From contig JAIVEN010000012.1 of the NCBI GenBank assembly GCA_026686845.1, positions 10,108,501-10,172,500 on the forward strand: DNA of 64,000 bases. Direction: 5' to 3'. The DNA comes from Adenanthera pavonina (taxonomy: Eukaryota; Streptophyta; Magnoliopsida; Fabales; Fabaceae). The translations under genes and the position numbers were made by a program. Shown here in pieces: positions 23,390 through 35,220 of the stretch. The notes beneath the pieces were generated by a model. It had not been told where the DNA came from, did no database searches, and was given only the letters and a program-made list of their open reading frames with translations. Positions within the stretch are counted from its first letter, which is position 1, and each line of letters opens with the position of its first letter.

Positions 23390-25056
23390 TGTTGAATCTA
23401 GAGTTTTGATGATTCCAAACCAACATTCAAGAGCTTGGAATGAAGATATCAAAGGAGCTCAAAATGTTTCAAGTGAAGATGTTCTGAGTAATCTGTGCAA
23501 GATTTGTTGTAGCATCATTAGTTATGTTTAAATATGGATAAAAGACTTTGATTTGATGAAAAGATGTTTTACAAACTTGATTTTATGTTAAATCATGAAA
23601 TATTTGAAAAATACCCACCAACAGACAAATTTTGAAAAGTTTACATTGAACTGTCATATTCGAAATTCGAACTTTGGCTTTGAAAATTCGAATTTCGAGC
23701 TAAAACTGAATAAGTCTGAAGAGATGCTTCTCTGACAGACGAATTTTGATTTTCCAAAGTTTGAATTTTCATAAGTGTCTGAAAGATGTTGTTGAGCAAC
23801 AGACGAACTTTGAGTTTTGAACATTTGAATTTCAGACAAAATGAAACTTATGAAAACTGAAGAAATTCGTCTGAAACAATGTTAAAGTTCATCTGAAATC
23901 AAGATTATATTGAGTTTCAAAGATTGCTCACTGACAGACGAACTTTGAACATGGAAATTCGAATTTCAGAAGCTAAAGTTGTGAGTCTGTTGAAATGATA
24001 TGATGACATACGAAGGATTGTGTTTACAAATTTGAATGTTGAAGTAAATCTGAAAAGAGGTCTCTTTGATAGACGAACTTTACTCTTTTAAAATTTGAAT
24101 TTTGAAAGAAAATGAACTATTGTGCTTCTTGAGCATGCTACGGACAGACGAATTTTGGGGTTCCAAAATTCAAATTTCGAGGGAACTGTAGCAAATTGAA
24201 AACACTGTTCACACTTAACAGAAAAACTTTTCACTTGAAAATTCGTATGTCACAACATGGAAACATTCTCTAAGTTTCAAAATTCGAATTTCACTTCATG
24301 AACAAATGAACTTCAGTATTTCAACGTTGGAAGCTTTAACCTTTGGTTCCTTTGAAATTCGTCTGTTGACCAACTGAAATTCAAATTTCAGTATGTCAAA
24401 AACATTAAATGTGGTTAGTTAACGGATAGTTTTTCGGAGTAACCATTGGATAACTTCCCCAACGGATAGATTTTGTCTCTAACGAATAGTTGGGACCTAA
24501 ATCTATAAATACAACATCGTTTGAAGTTGTGGGTAATGAATCAAACTTTGTATATACTGAAATTCTGCCAAATCTCCTACTCAAAGACTTTTACCCTCTT
24601 ACTTCAATACTTCTACTTCAACTTTCATATTCACTCTATTCAAGAGAGTTTGATCTTTGTAAACAATCTAATCTTCATCTGGAAGATAGATTTTCTTGTG
24701 AGGAGATATCACAGGGGATTGTAAAGCACTTTGTGAAAGTGCAGAAAGTGATTGAGTGAGCTCTAGAAGACAGAGCACTGACGTTGTACTGTGGTATTTG
24801 CAAGAAGCCCGTTGAATTCTTGCTGAATAGTGGAAAATCTCAAGTGGTGTCTTGGGGACTGGACGTAGGTCAAGAGGAGAGACAAAACCAGGATAAATAT
24901 CAGAGTTTTTCTTCTCTCTATCACTACTCTTTCATCTTACTGCTTTATACTCTATTTTTTTGTCATACCTTGCTTTATTCATTGTCTTCACCTTGTGCAG
25001 AAAATTTTTAATCTTCCCAATTCTCTCCCCATCTTGGGAAGTCAGCCTAATTAACA
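23390..25056 (+). repeat. 5' LTR of Sire-2
   Basis: Runs from TGTTGAATC to TTAACA, directly before the primer-binding site. About a dozen copies of ACAGACGAAYTTT-type words, in both orientations, are spread between 23610 and 24370, alternating with near-palindromes around AAATTCGAATTT. The 3' part contains the conserved TGGAAAATCTCAAGTG block near 24831-24846. Confidence 0.95.
24420..24511 (+). promoter_or_regulatory. Sire-2 5' LTR promoter
   Basis: TATAAATA at 24504-24511, preceded by AACGGATAG words near 24421 and 24460. The same TATA box is at 34663-34670 in the 3' LTR. Transcription should start about 30 bp downstream, near 24540. Confidence 0.65.
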
Positions 25057-25058
25057 AG

Positions 25059-25070
25059 TGGTATCAGAGC
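25059..25070 (+). other. primer-binding site, initiator tRNA-Met
   Basis: TGGTATCAGAGC, two bases after the 5' LTR, is complementary to the 3' end of plant initiator tRNA-Met, the usual primer of copia elements. Confidence 0.95.
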
Positions 25071-25111
25071 CCGAATTCCCACTCAAAGGATCTCATAGTC
25101 CGGGAATAAAA

Positions 25112-26911
25112 ATGGCTGGCTTTGAAGAAAGCATATTACGAGAAGGGAACAATACAAAAAGACCACATGGCTTTAGTGGAGAGCACTATGGTTACTGGAA
25201 GATGAGATTGCAAATCTATCTCCAATCAATCGATCTGGACATCTGGTCAGTCGTTCAGAAGGGAGACTTTGTCCCAATGGCTTTAGAAGAGGATGGAAAG
25301 TACAGAGAAAAGCTAGAAGATGAATGGAATGAAGAAGACAGAAGGAGAGTCTTGTTGAACTTCAAGGAAAAACACTGTTTAGTCATTGCCTTGAATCAAG
25401 ACGAATTCTACAGCGTCTCACAATGCTCCACTGCCAAGGAGATATGGGACACCCTGCAGATTGCTCATGAAGGAACAACTGGAGTCAGGGAAAACAAACT
25501 GAATACCTGCATTGGAGAATATGAAATCTTTAGAATGGCTGAAGGAGAAACTGTAAAAGAGCTACAAAAGAGATTCACTCTCATTGTGAATCAACTAAAG
25601 AGCCTGAGAAAGGAGTACACTCAAATAGAGAAAGTAAGGAAGATTCTCAGAGCTCTCTCTCTGGAATGACAACCCAAAGTAACAGCAATAGAGGAAGCTA
25701 GAGGAGAATCAATGGCCTTTATCACAGCTCTATTCGGCAGCCTTGAGGAATGTGAGGGAAAAATGAAAGTTCTCAAGGAAGCTGGACAATACAGAAAGAA
25801 GAAAGGCCTTGCTCTCAAAGGTACTGAAGAAAAGGAGGAAGAATCTGACGATGGAGAGGAGCTAGATGAAGAAACTCTGGCTATGATGGTCAGAAAATTC
25901 GGAAGATTCTACAGCAAGAAAAGGAACAAGAAAATCTTCAAGAAAGGAGCTGCTGGAGATAGCAAGAGGGAACAAAAAGAGCCTCTGACTTGCTATGAGT
26001 GCAAAAAGCAAGGACATATCAAATGGGATTGTCCACAGTTTCTGAAGAAGCAAGAGAAAGAAAAGAAAGCTGCAGACAAAGGCAAGAAGAAGAGAGCGTA
26101 CATCTCATCAATATGGGGCAACAGCTCAGATGAAGAAGAAGATTATGAAGATGAAATTACCAACATCTGTCTCATGGCACTTGCCTCTGAAGAAGCTGAA
26201 ATTCCATGCAGCAGTGACCAAGAGGATGAGGTATATGAATCTGAACCTTCCTATTCTGAATTACTGGATGCATTTCATGAGCTGCATGATGAGTTTGTTA
26301 AAATTGCTAACGAACTAAAGCTAGCTAAGAAAAAGATCAACAAACTAGAATCCCAACAAAATATCTTTGAAATTGTTTCTCTACCTATTGCTGAATCTGT
26401 GTGTTGTAAAACATGCATTGAACTGAGGAAAACCAATGAATATCTAGTGAAAAGCATGTCTAGGCTTACTAGAGGTAAAGACATGTTGTTTGCTTTAATG
26501 GGAAACCAAAGATTATCAGAAGGAAAAGCTGGACTTGGCTATGATCCATATGCTGTTAAAGAAAAGATTACGAAGAAAAATCAGAATGTATACATGAGAT
26601 ATTTTGTGCATGTTGATGGAAATAGAAAGAAAGATCACATGTCACATCACATTGAATCATATAATCAACTAAGGCATGCAAAACAAAAATATTATCTGTA
26701 TTGTTTCCTTCCTACCTCTCAATCGAGCAGTCCCTTTACCACCTGTCACTTCTGTTACAAAATGGGGCATATTTCTAGCTCTTGTGCTTTAAAGAGAAAT
26801 TGACTTAACAGAACTGTTAAATAGGTTCCCAAAGGTACATCTGTATCTAGGGAAAAGACTACTGACAGAAAAGGACCCAAGCAGATTTGGGTACCTAAGA
26901 AGAAAACTTAA
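25112..26911 (+). pseudogene. Sire-2 gag with two zinc knuckles
   Basis: From ATG 25112 (MAGFEESIL) to TAA 26909-26911, about 600 codons, in one frame broken by TGA 25667-25669, TGA 26801-26803 and TAG 26822-26824. An in-frame upstream ATG at 25058 overlaps the primer-binding region and is less likely the start. N terminus: copia gag domain (SGEHYGYWKMRLQIYL). Two CX2CX4HX4C knuckles are seen: CYECKKQGHIKWDC at 25991-26032 (about residue 294) and CHFCYKMGHISSSC at 26744-26785 (about residue 545), separated by an acidic, helical region. It ends GPKQIWVPKKK, a tail familiar in Sirevirus gag. Gag forms particles and packages RNA. Confidence 0.9.
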
Positions 26912-29900
26912 ACCTTGTTTTGCAAGTCTGTCTCAAGGCTAGAAAGAACAACAAATGGTACATGGACAGTGCCTACTCAAGTCACATGACCGATGACAAG
27001 GAGAAGTTCATCACCCTTAGAGACAAGAAAGAAGGAAAGGTGACCTTTGGAGGTGATCAATATGGCAAAATTGTTGGCATTGGCATTGTGGGCAAAAATC
27101 CTGAAACATCCATTGAAGAGGTGTTGTTTGTGATTGGCCTCAACCACAATCTGTTAAGTGTGAGTCAGACATGTGATACAGGAAACTGGGTACTGTTTGA
27201 CTCAAAGTTTTGCCTGGTCATCAGAAAAAATGATCACAAAGTAATCGTCAAAGCTCAAAGGGATGGTAACTGCTATACTATTAATATTGATGAACTTCCT
27301 CCCTTAGATTCTGTTTGTTTGATTAGTCAGGATAATGATAGTTGGTTGTGGCATAGAAGATTAGCTCATGTTAACATGAATCAACTTTCAAAACTAGTTA
27401 AAAATGAGTTAGTCACTGGCCTACCTAAAATCTCTTTTGAAAAAGACAAAGAATGTGATGCATGCTTAAAAGGGAAACAAACTAAATCTTCTTTTAAATC
27501 CAAAAACGTAGTCACCACAACTAGACCACTTGAACTACTGCATATGGACTTAATTAGACCATCTAGGGTAAAAAGCATTGGTGGAAATCTATATGTGCTT
27601 GTCATTGTAGATGATTATTCTAGATTTACATGGACATTATTTCTTTCCTCTAAAAGTGATACCTTTGATGCATTTGTAACCTTAGCTAAGAAAGTGCAAA
27701 ATGAGAAAGGTATTTCCATTGTGTTTATCAGATCAGATCATAGAGGAGAGTTTGAAAACTCATACTTCCTGGAGTACTGCAATGAGCATGGAATTGATCA
27801 CAACTTCTTAGCTCCAAGAACTCCTCAATAGAATGGAGTAGTAGAAAGGAAGAACAGAACCATTGGAGAGATGGCTAGAGCTATGTTGAATGAAAAGGAA
27901 CTATCTCAAGTGTTTTGGGCTGATGTAGTAAATACAGCAAGCTACATCATAAATAGAGCCTACATCAGACCAATCCTTGGAAAGACTCCATACAAGCTGT
28001 ACAAGGGAAGAAAGCCAAATCTGTCACATCACCATGTGTTCGGGTGTAAATACTTCATTCACAACAATGGGAAAGAAAATCTGGGTAAGTTTGATCCCAA
28101 ATCCGATGAAGGTATATTTCTGGGCTATTCTAGTAGAAGTAAGGCATATAGAGTTTTTAATAAAAGGTCTAATTCAGTAGAGGAATCTGTGCATGTAGTA
28201 TTTATTGAAAATGAAACTGTTTCCAAGCCTGTTACCAATGAGGATGATCTTGTTTTGAACTTCGAAAAATTAGATATTTCTCATGAAGATAAAATTGAAC
28301 CTTCAAAGATATCTGAATCTATAAACATGGAGGAAGATATTCAGGAGAAAGAGTTTGAAGAAAATAATGAAGAGATATCTCAAGAACTCCCTAGAGCTTG
28401 AAGATATGAAAGGAATCATCATGTTGATCAAGTGATAGGTGATGTTCAAGAGAAAGGTAAAACCAGAAAATAGTTAAGGGACCAAAGGATAAACTATGCT
28501 TTCATTTCACAAATTGAACCCAAATGTACTGAGGAAGCCTTAATTGATGAATACTAGATTTTGGCTATGCGAGATAAATTAAATCAGTTTGAAAGAAATC
28601 AAGTCTGGGATTTAGTCCCTAGACCCAAAAATCATCCTATCATTGGCACCAAATGGGTTTTTAGAAATAAACTTGATGAATCATGATCAATAATCAGAAA
28701 TAAAGCTAGACTGGTTGCTAAAGGATATAATCAAGAAGAGGGTATTGATTTTGAGGAAACCTTTGCTCCAGTAGCTAGATTAGAAGCAATTAGAATTTTA
28801 TTAGCATATGCATGCAAGAAAAATATTTTGCTATATCAAATGGATGTGAATAGTGCTTTTCTAAATGGATATATCATGGAAGAGGTTTATGTAGATCAAC
28901 CTCCAGGTTTTGAGGATTCTACAAAACCAAACCATGTGTATAAACTGAAGAAAGCTCGTTATGGTTTAAAACAAGCCCCTAGAGCATGGTATGAAAGATT
29001 GAGTAATTCTCTAACTGAAAAGGGGTTCAACAGAGGAAAAATATACAACTTTATTTACCAACAAAGAAAATAAAGATTTACTTTTTGTTCAAATCTATGT
29101 TGATGATATCATATATGGTGCTACTAATGAATCTCTTTGCAAGAATTTTTCTAAGTCAATGCAGGGGGAATTCAAAATGTCTATGATGGGTGAACTCAAC
29201 TTCTTCCTTGGATTGCAAATCAGACAGTGCAATGATGGTATCTTCCTCAATCAATCCAAGTATCTGAAGGAATTGCTGAAGAAGTTCGGAATGGAAAATG
29301 CCAAGCCAATGGGGACACCTATGGATACTGCTACTAAGCTGGATATGGATGAAAAAGGGAAATTATTTGACATAACCCAGTACAGAAGAATAATTGGATC
29401 CATACTGTACCTAACTGCCAGCATACCTGACATTATGTTCAGTGTCTGTATGTGTGCAAGATTCCAATCATGTCCCAATGAGACCCATGCAACTGCTGTG
29501 AAACGTATCTTCAAATATCTTATTGGAACTTTACAGATGGGACTTTGGTATCCAAAGGGCAATGGAGAATATCTTAAAGGATACATTGATGCTGACTTTA
29601 CAGGATCCAAAACTGACAGAAAAAGTACAAGTGGAACATGTCAGTTTCTTGGAGGATCCTTGGTTTCATGGTTCAGCAAGAAGCAAAATAATGTGGCCTT
29701 ATCCACAGCAACGGCAGAGTATGTTGCAGCTAGAAGTTGTTGTGCCCAAATCATCTGGATGAAACAGCAACTTGAAGATCTTGAGGTTTAGATGAAGGAA
29801 ATACCAATCATGTGTGACAATCAAAGTGCCATTAACATCACAAAGAATCCTGTCATGCATTCAAGGACAAAACATATTGAAGTTAGGCACCACTTCATAA

Positions 29901-30046
29901 GGGATCATGTTTTGAAAGGAGAAATCAAACTAGAGTACATCCCAATTGAAGATCAAGTTGCAGATATCTTGACAAAACCTCTATCAGAAGATAGACATTA
30001 CAAAATAAGAAGAGAATTAGGTATGGTTAATCCCAATGAGCTGTAA
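26905..30046 (+). pseudogene. Sire-2 pol: protease, integrase, RT, RNase H
   Basis: Order PR-IN-RT-RH is that of Ty1/copia. Protease: WYMDSAYSSHMT at 26956, with Ala where the family has Gly after DS. Integrase: zinc region LWHRRLAHVN..CDACLKG, then catalytic residues in HMDL (27541-27552), RSDHRGEF and VERKN, all present. [12 protein letters not shown] motif reads [13 protein letters not shown] is intact at 29096-29107. RNase H ends at TAA 30044-30046 after ADILTKPLSEDRH. Breaks: TAG 27829, TGA 28399, TAG 28471, TAG 28555, TGA 28684, a 2-bp loss near 29040 and TAG 29789. Pol starts in the -1 frame relative to gag. Confidence 0.92.
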
Positions 30047-31046
30047 GCAAATCCGTGTGTAATTTTGTTTTTAGATTTTCCAACATTGAATTAGTTCTAA
30101 CTTTAGCATCGGAGTATGTTTAATTTAAGTTGCAGGTGCTCCTCATGAAATTCATTGGCAATAAACCTGAAAAATGGAGCACACCAGAATGGAACAATTG
30201 AAAAGTGAAGAAAATGGCAAAAATTCTAAGTTTTTGGATCCATTCTGTAAGTTTTTAAAGTCAAAATTCGTATATTGATTGTGTGTTAGACGAACTTCTA
30301 TGAAAAATTGAGTTTCTGAGGAAGTCAGCATGGTCAACATTCGAATTTGGATACCCAACAGATGAACTTCAGCCTGTTATAAGTTGGAACAATTCTCGGG
30401 AATGCCTCAAAATTCGTCTGTTGGATCTTCAAATTTCGAATTTTCAAGAACAAAAATTCCAAAGTTATGTTTATCCAACATGATAATTATACTTGTGTTT
30501 ATCTCTTAACATACGAATGTTGGAAAACTTTTACAAAGTAAAGAAATTTGAATTTCTGATTTGAAAATTCATTTGTTGAAACATGCTGCTTAATGTTGAA
30601 TCTTTGAAAGACGAAGTTTTGCATGTTTAATTCGTCTGTTGTTTGGTGAGTTGTTTGCTGTTTAATGTTTATACTTCAAAATTTGAACTTTGTTGAGACA
30701 AAGTTCGTCTGTTCATCTTGTGTTGCTTGAACCAAGCCACTGTCAGACGAACTTTCTGAAGAAAATTCATCTATTAGTAAGCTTTGCTGAATGGTTTAAC
30801 TTTTAACTGCTCAAAGTTCGAATTTTGACCCCTCAAAATTCACTTGTCAGGTGGTTACTCACGTTAAAACCGACGGTTTTCCAAAGAACAGACGCAACCC
30901 TATTCCTATTCTCTCTGAGTCTGTTCTAATCTTCCATTTAATGCTCTTCAATTCTGAGCAAAAACCGTCATTTCCCACCTATTAAACTTCCTTTTGCATC
31001 CTTTAAACCTATTCTTTGCTCCATTATGCAACATTCATCCACGAAA
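30047..31046 (+). repeat. Sire-2 pol-env spacer with LTR-like word array
   Basis: Homologous to 1570-2567. It contains many copies of AATTCGTCTGTTG, CAGACGAACTTT and AAATTTGAATTT variants from about 30265 to 30860, in both orientations, the same vocabulary as the LTR. No coding frame of note. Confidence 0.7.
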
Positions 31047-33217
31047 ATGGCAAGAGTAAAGAATCCTGAAGCTGGGAAGGAGAGGCACAACCAAAGAGGA
31101 CTGTAAAATCCCAATATGCCACGAAGGAAGGAGAAAAATCAAAGAGAAAAGTCTAATCCAGCAAGGCAACTCCCTCCAAACGTCAAAAATCTACGCCCAA
31201 GGCTGATTCTAAGAAAGCTGGACCTTCCTCACCAAAGAAAGCAGAACCTTCGGTCCCTGTTCCTACTGATACTGCTATTGTTGCTTCCACTTCCTCTTTC
31301 AGTACTGAATCTGGAGAATACCAACTTACTACACTGCCTTTATGGAGCACTCCTCAAATTCAGGAAGAATATTCGACCAAGTTTGCCAGTAAAAAGGTAA
31401 TTAAGCCACATTGTGTGAACTTGGAAGAATTTTTAATCTCTAACAACATTGATGCTGGGATATGGTTGTTGAGATATAAGAATTTGTTGGAGATATTAGA
31501 GAGATATGATGATGAGGTAGTGAAGTCTTGGTATGCCTCCCTAAAATACAATAGGAAGAAGAAGAAGTGGGAAGTCAATCTGGGATCTAGGACCATCTAG
31601 CTCACTGATAAGATGTTTAATGAGGTATTAGAGATCCCAGGGCAGGATGGGCTCAAGATTGACATCACTGCCTCTGGATACATGGATGAGGCAGATACTA
31701 CTGATGAAGAAGGTGGCCCATTTTTGAGTTACAAGGAAAGCACCATCCTGAACACTTTGTTCAGAAAAAGAGAAAATAGGCCAACCATAAATTTACTGAA
31801 GCCCACAGACCTCAGTGTTCAAGTAAGAATCCTGCACTACATAGTGTCCAGGATCATATTCAACAAAGGAGGCAGCTTCAATCTGATAACAAGGGCAGAG
31901 GCACATGTCATGGCAGTAATCATGCGTGAAAAGCCGATCAACATGGGACATATCATACTCTAACGTATGATCAAGGCAAGGGATAAGAGGAAAGACTCCA
32001 CACTCCCCTATACAGCTATCATCTCCAGAATTTTGCAATATGCCAGAATTCAACATCTTGAGAAGGGGAAGGGAAAGCCCACTGAGATCTTCAAGGAGGA
32101 AGAACTGCAAAGAATGGAAATTGAAAATGATGAAGGAAGATGGGTTGGAAAGGGAGCAGGAAGAACTGAAGATCTATTCTTTGTTACAGATGCCTCCCTA
32201 CAGCAAGAAGGCACCTCTGAGGGCCCTACAAGATCTGTACCTCAGCCTTCTCAGCCAGTTCCATCTCTATCCAAGCCTGCTCACATTCCTTCCACTCCCT
32301 CCTCTCGTGCCAAGCCAACCAAGATCACTGAGCTGTATGATAGTCTGTCTACACTCATTCTTAGCATCAGGGATGAGCAAAATGCCAAATTTGCTCATCT
32401 ACAAGATCAGATTCACCAGTTTGCCACAAACATGAAAGTGGTTGCTGATGCATATGAAGATATCATAAATGCAATTCCTGCCACATCAGCTCCACCTCAG
32501 CCAGGGTTCTCTGTGCCTGTTCAGTCTCCAACCCCTGAGCCTCTAAGCCCCTTCGAGCTAGCCTCTTCTGAGCATGATGATATAGATGGGGCAGAGCCTG
32601 CTGGTGCAATGAGGACACCAAGTCCTGGTCCACCCTTGGACTATGGTTTGGAAGAAGAAGGACCTCAGGAAATTGGTCCTTATGAGCCTATTCAAGAAGA
32701 TGCTTAGGATTCAATTCTTTCCATTCAAGAATCTGAGCAAGTAGAAAGACTGGTGGCAGCCATTTCCACTTCTATGCAGGAGGTTGCTAGCAATGAAGAG
32801 AGAAGCATTGTGCCTATTGTTGATTATGAAGCTATTGCTCGCAATGCTCTCCTGTAAGCTCAGAGAAGAAGGCTTGAGGAAATGTTTAGTTCTGATGACC
32901 CTGCTCCTTCATCTCTGTTTGCATATGGTCTTTCAGAGGAACAAAGAGCTCAATTGGTACTTTCCAAACAAAAGGTTCAAGAACTGCTGGAGATCTCTGA
33001 TGAGGATCCAAGCACTGAGCCCTCAGTTGAACCATAAATCCCTTTTGCTCCTGTGACACTTCAAGCCATTCTAGTTTCTCAGATCCCTCCTCTGGTTGAT
33101 TTTGTTGGCCTTCCTGATGATGCCAAAAAGAGGGAGAAGAAGAAGCAAACTGGAAAATCTGCTACTGAGCCATCTGGGAAGATGTACAGCAAGAAGACCA
33201 AGCCAAAGAAGAAGTAA
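31047..33217 (+). pseudogene. Sire-2 env-position ORF (broken)
   Basis: ATG 31047 (MARVKNPEAGK); after a frameshift near 31085-31105 one frame runs to TAA 33215-33217. Stops in that frame: TAA 31154, TAG 31598, TAA 31961, TAG 32705, TAA 32855 and TAA 33035. The protein matches the Sire-1 ORF end to end: conserved core (RYKNLLEILERYDDEV, WYASLKYN, KKKWEV, VLEIPGQDGLKID, FNLITRAEAHVMAV), predicted coiled coil (DEQNAKFAHLQDQIHQ), acidic Pro-rich linker (EPLSPFELASSEHDD), and a basic C terminus (KTKPKKK). No membrane segment is visible. The basic tail could be a nuclear signal. Function unknown. Confidence 0.8.
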
Positions 33218-33535
33218 TGGAAAGACTGCTTAGAACTTAGGCTTGAATCCTCTTGTTGTGCTATATTTTGTTTCAGATGCTGTTTGTTTGATGATTGTAC
33301 TTTGTGTTTTGAAATTGGTTTCTGAAGTACTTTTTACTTTAATTGGTTTCTGTAAAGCAACAATTATTGAAATGAATGAATTCCTTGGTTGCAATGATTT
33401 GTACTTATCACTTCTTGAATCTCTTCACTGATGTGCTATATATGATATCTTTTGAAATATAATGCATATGTTGAGGGGGAGCTTGCTAAAGCAAACCTAA
33501 GTACTAATCCAGTTTGAAAGTTGTTTGTCATCATC

Positions 33536-33549
33536 AAAAAGGTGGAGAA
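33536..33549 (+). other. polypurine tract of Sire-2
   Basis: AAAAAGGTGGAGAA lies directly before the 3' LTR; one T interrupts the purine run seen intact in Sire-1. A further run, TTGAGGGGGAGC, is near 33471-33482. Confidence 0.85.
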
Positions 33550-35215
33550 TGTTAAATCTAGAGTTTTGATGATTCTAAATCAACATTCAAGAGCTTGGAA
33601 TGAAGATATCAAAGGAGCTCAAAATGTTTCAAGTGAAGAAGTTCTGAGTAATCTGTGCAAGATTTGTTGTAGCATCATTAGTTATGTTTAAATATGGGTA
33701 AAAGACTTTGATTTGATGAAAAGATGTTTTACAAACTTGATTTTATGTTAAATCATGAAATATTTGAAAAATACCCACCAACAGACAAATTTTGAAAAGT
33801 TTACATTGAACTGTCATATTCGAAATTCGAACTTTGACTTTGGAAATTCGAATTTCGAGCTAAAACTGAATAAGTCTGAAGAGATGCTTCTCTGACAAAC
33901 GAATTTTGATTTTCCAAAGTTTGAATTTTCATAAGTGTCTGAAAGAAGCTGTTGAGCAACAGACGGACTTTGAGTTTTGAACATTTGAATTTCAGACAAA
34001 ATGAAACTTATGAAAACTGAAGAAATTCGTCTGAAACAATGTTAAAGTTCATCTGAAATCAAGATTATATTGAGTTTCAAAGATTGCTCACTGACAGACA
34101 AACTTTGAACATGAAAATTCAAATTTCAGAAGCTAAAGTTGTGAGTCTGTTGAAATGATATGATGACATACGAAGGACAGTGTTTACAAATTCGAATGTT
34201 GAAGTAAATCTGAAAGAGGTCTCTCTGACAGACGAACTTTACTCTTTTAAAATTTGAATTTCGAAAGAAAATGAACTACTATGCTTCTTGAGCATGCTAC
34301 GGACAAACGAATTTTAGGGTTCCAAAATTCGAATTTCGAGGGCACTGTAGCAAATTGAAAATACTGTTCATACTTAACAAAAAAACTTTCTTCTTGAAAA
34401 TTCGTATGTCACAACATGGAAACACTATCTAAGTTTCAAAATTCGAATTTCACTTCATGAATAGATAAACTTCAGTATTTCAACGTTGGAAGCTTTAACC
34501 TTTGCTTCCTTCGAAATTCGTCTGTTGACCAACCAAAATTCAAATTTTAATATGTCAGAAGCATTAAATGCGGTTAGTTAACGGATAGTTTTTCGGAGTA
34601 ACCATTGGATAACTTCCCCAACAGATAGATTTTGTCTCTAACGAATAGTTGGGACCTAAATCTATAAATACAACATCATTTGAAGTTATGGGTAATGAAT
34701 CAAACTTTGCATATACTGAAATTCTGCCAAATCTCCTACTCAAAGACTTTTACCCTCTTACTTCAATACTTCTACTTCAACTTTCATATTCACTCTATTC
34801 AAGAGAGTTTCATCTTTGTAAACAATCTAATCTTCATGTGGAAGATAGATTTTCTTGTGAGGAGATATCACAAGGGATTGTAAAGCACTTTGTGAAAGTG
34901 CAGAAAGTGATTGAGTGAGCTCTAGAAGACAGAGCACTGACGTTGTACTGTGGTATTTGCAAGAAGCCCGTTGAATTCTTACTGAATAGTGGAAAATCTC
35001 AAGTGGTGTCTTGGGGACTGGACGTAGGTCAAGAGGAGAGACAAAACCAGGATAAATATCAGAGTTTTTCTTCTCTCTATCACTACTCTTTCATCTTACT
35101 GCTTTATACTCTATTTTTTTGTCATACCTTGCTTTCTTCATTGTCTTCACCTTGTGCAGAAAATTTTTAATCTTCCCAATTCATCCCCCCTCTTGGGAAG
35201 TCAGCCTAACTAACA
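33550..35215 (+). repeat. 3' LTR of Sire-2
   Basis: Starts TGTTAAATC (TGTTGAATC in the 5' copy) and ends CTAACA before the duplicated CAAAA. TATA box at 34663-34670. Most differences from the 5' LTR that I compared are C/T or G/A changes. Confidence 0.95.
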
Positions 35216-35220
35216 CAAAA

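Larger units (their letters stand above)
23390..35215 (+). mobile_element. complete Sirevirus-type Ty1/copia element (Sire-2)
   Basis: 11,826 bp with two LTRs of about 1.67 kb, iMet-type primer-binding site, gag, protease-integrase-RT-RNase H, an env-position ORF and a polypurine tract. An exact 5-bp duplication CAAAA flanks it (23385-23389 and 35216-35220). In the first ~430 bp of the two LTRs I counted about 11 differences, so it is an older but not ancient insertion. Stops in gag, pol and env-position ORF make it non-autonomous. It inserted into the CACTA element. Confidence 0.95.

Noticed and set aside
23610..24400. CRISPR-like array from the regular words in the Sirevirus LTR
   Set aside because: The words vary, occur in both orientations and lie in a plant retrotransposon LTR; there are no uniform repeats and spacers.
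24490..24759. 89-codon frames repeated at 6135, 24490 and 34649
   Set aside because: They repeat because they lie in LTR copies, just after the TATA box; no start context or domain suggests a protein, although a short leader ORF cannot be excluded.
31116..31400. 94-codon frame with a leucine-rich stretch resembling a membrane helix
   Set aside because: Out-of-frame reading of the env-position ORF; the homologous region in Sire-1 encodes a hydrophilic Pro/Ser-rich segment in the true frame.
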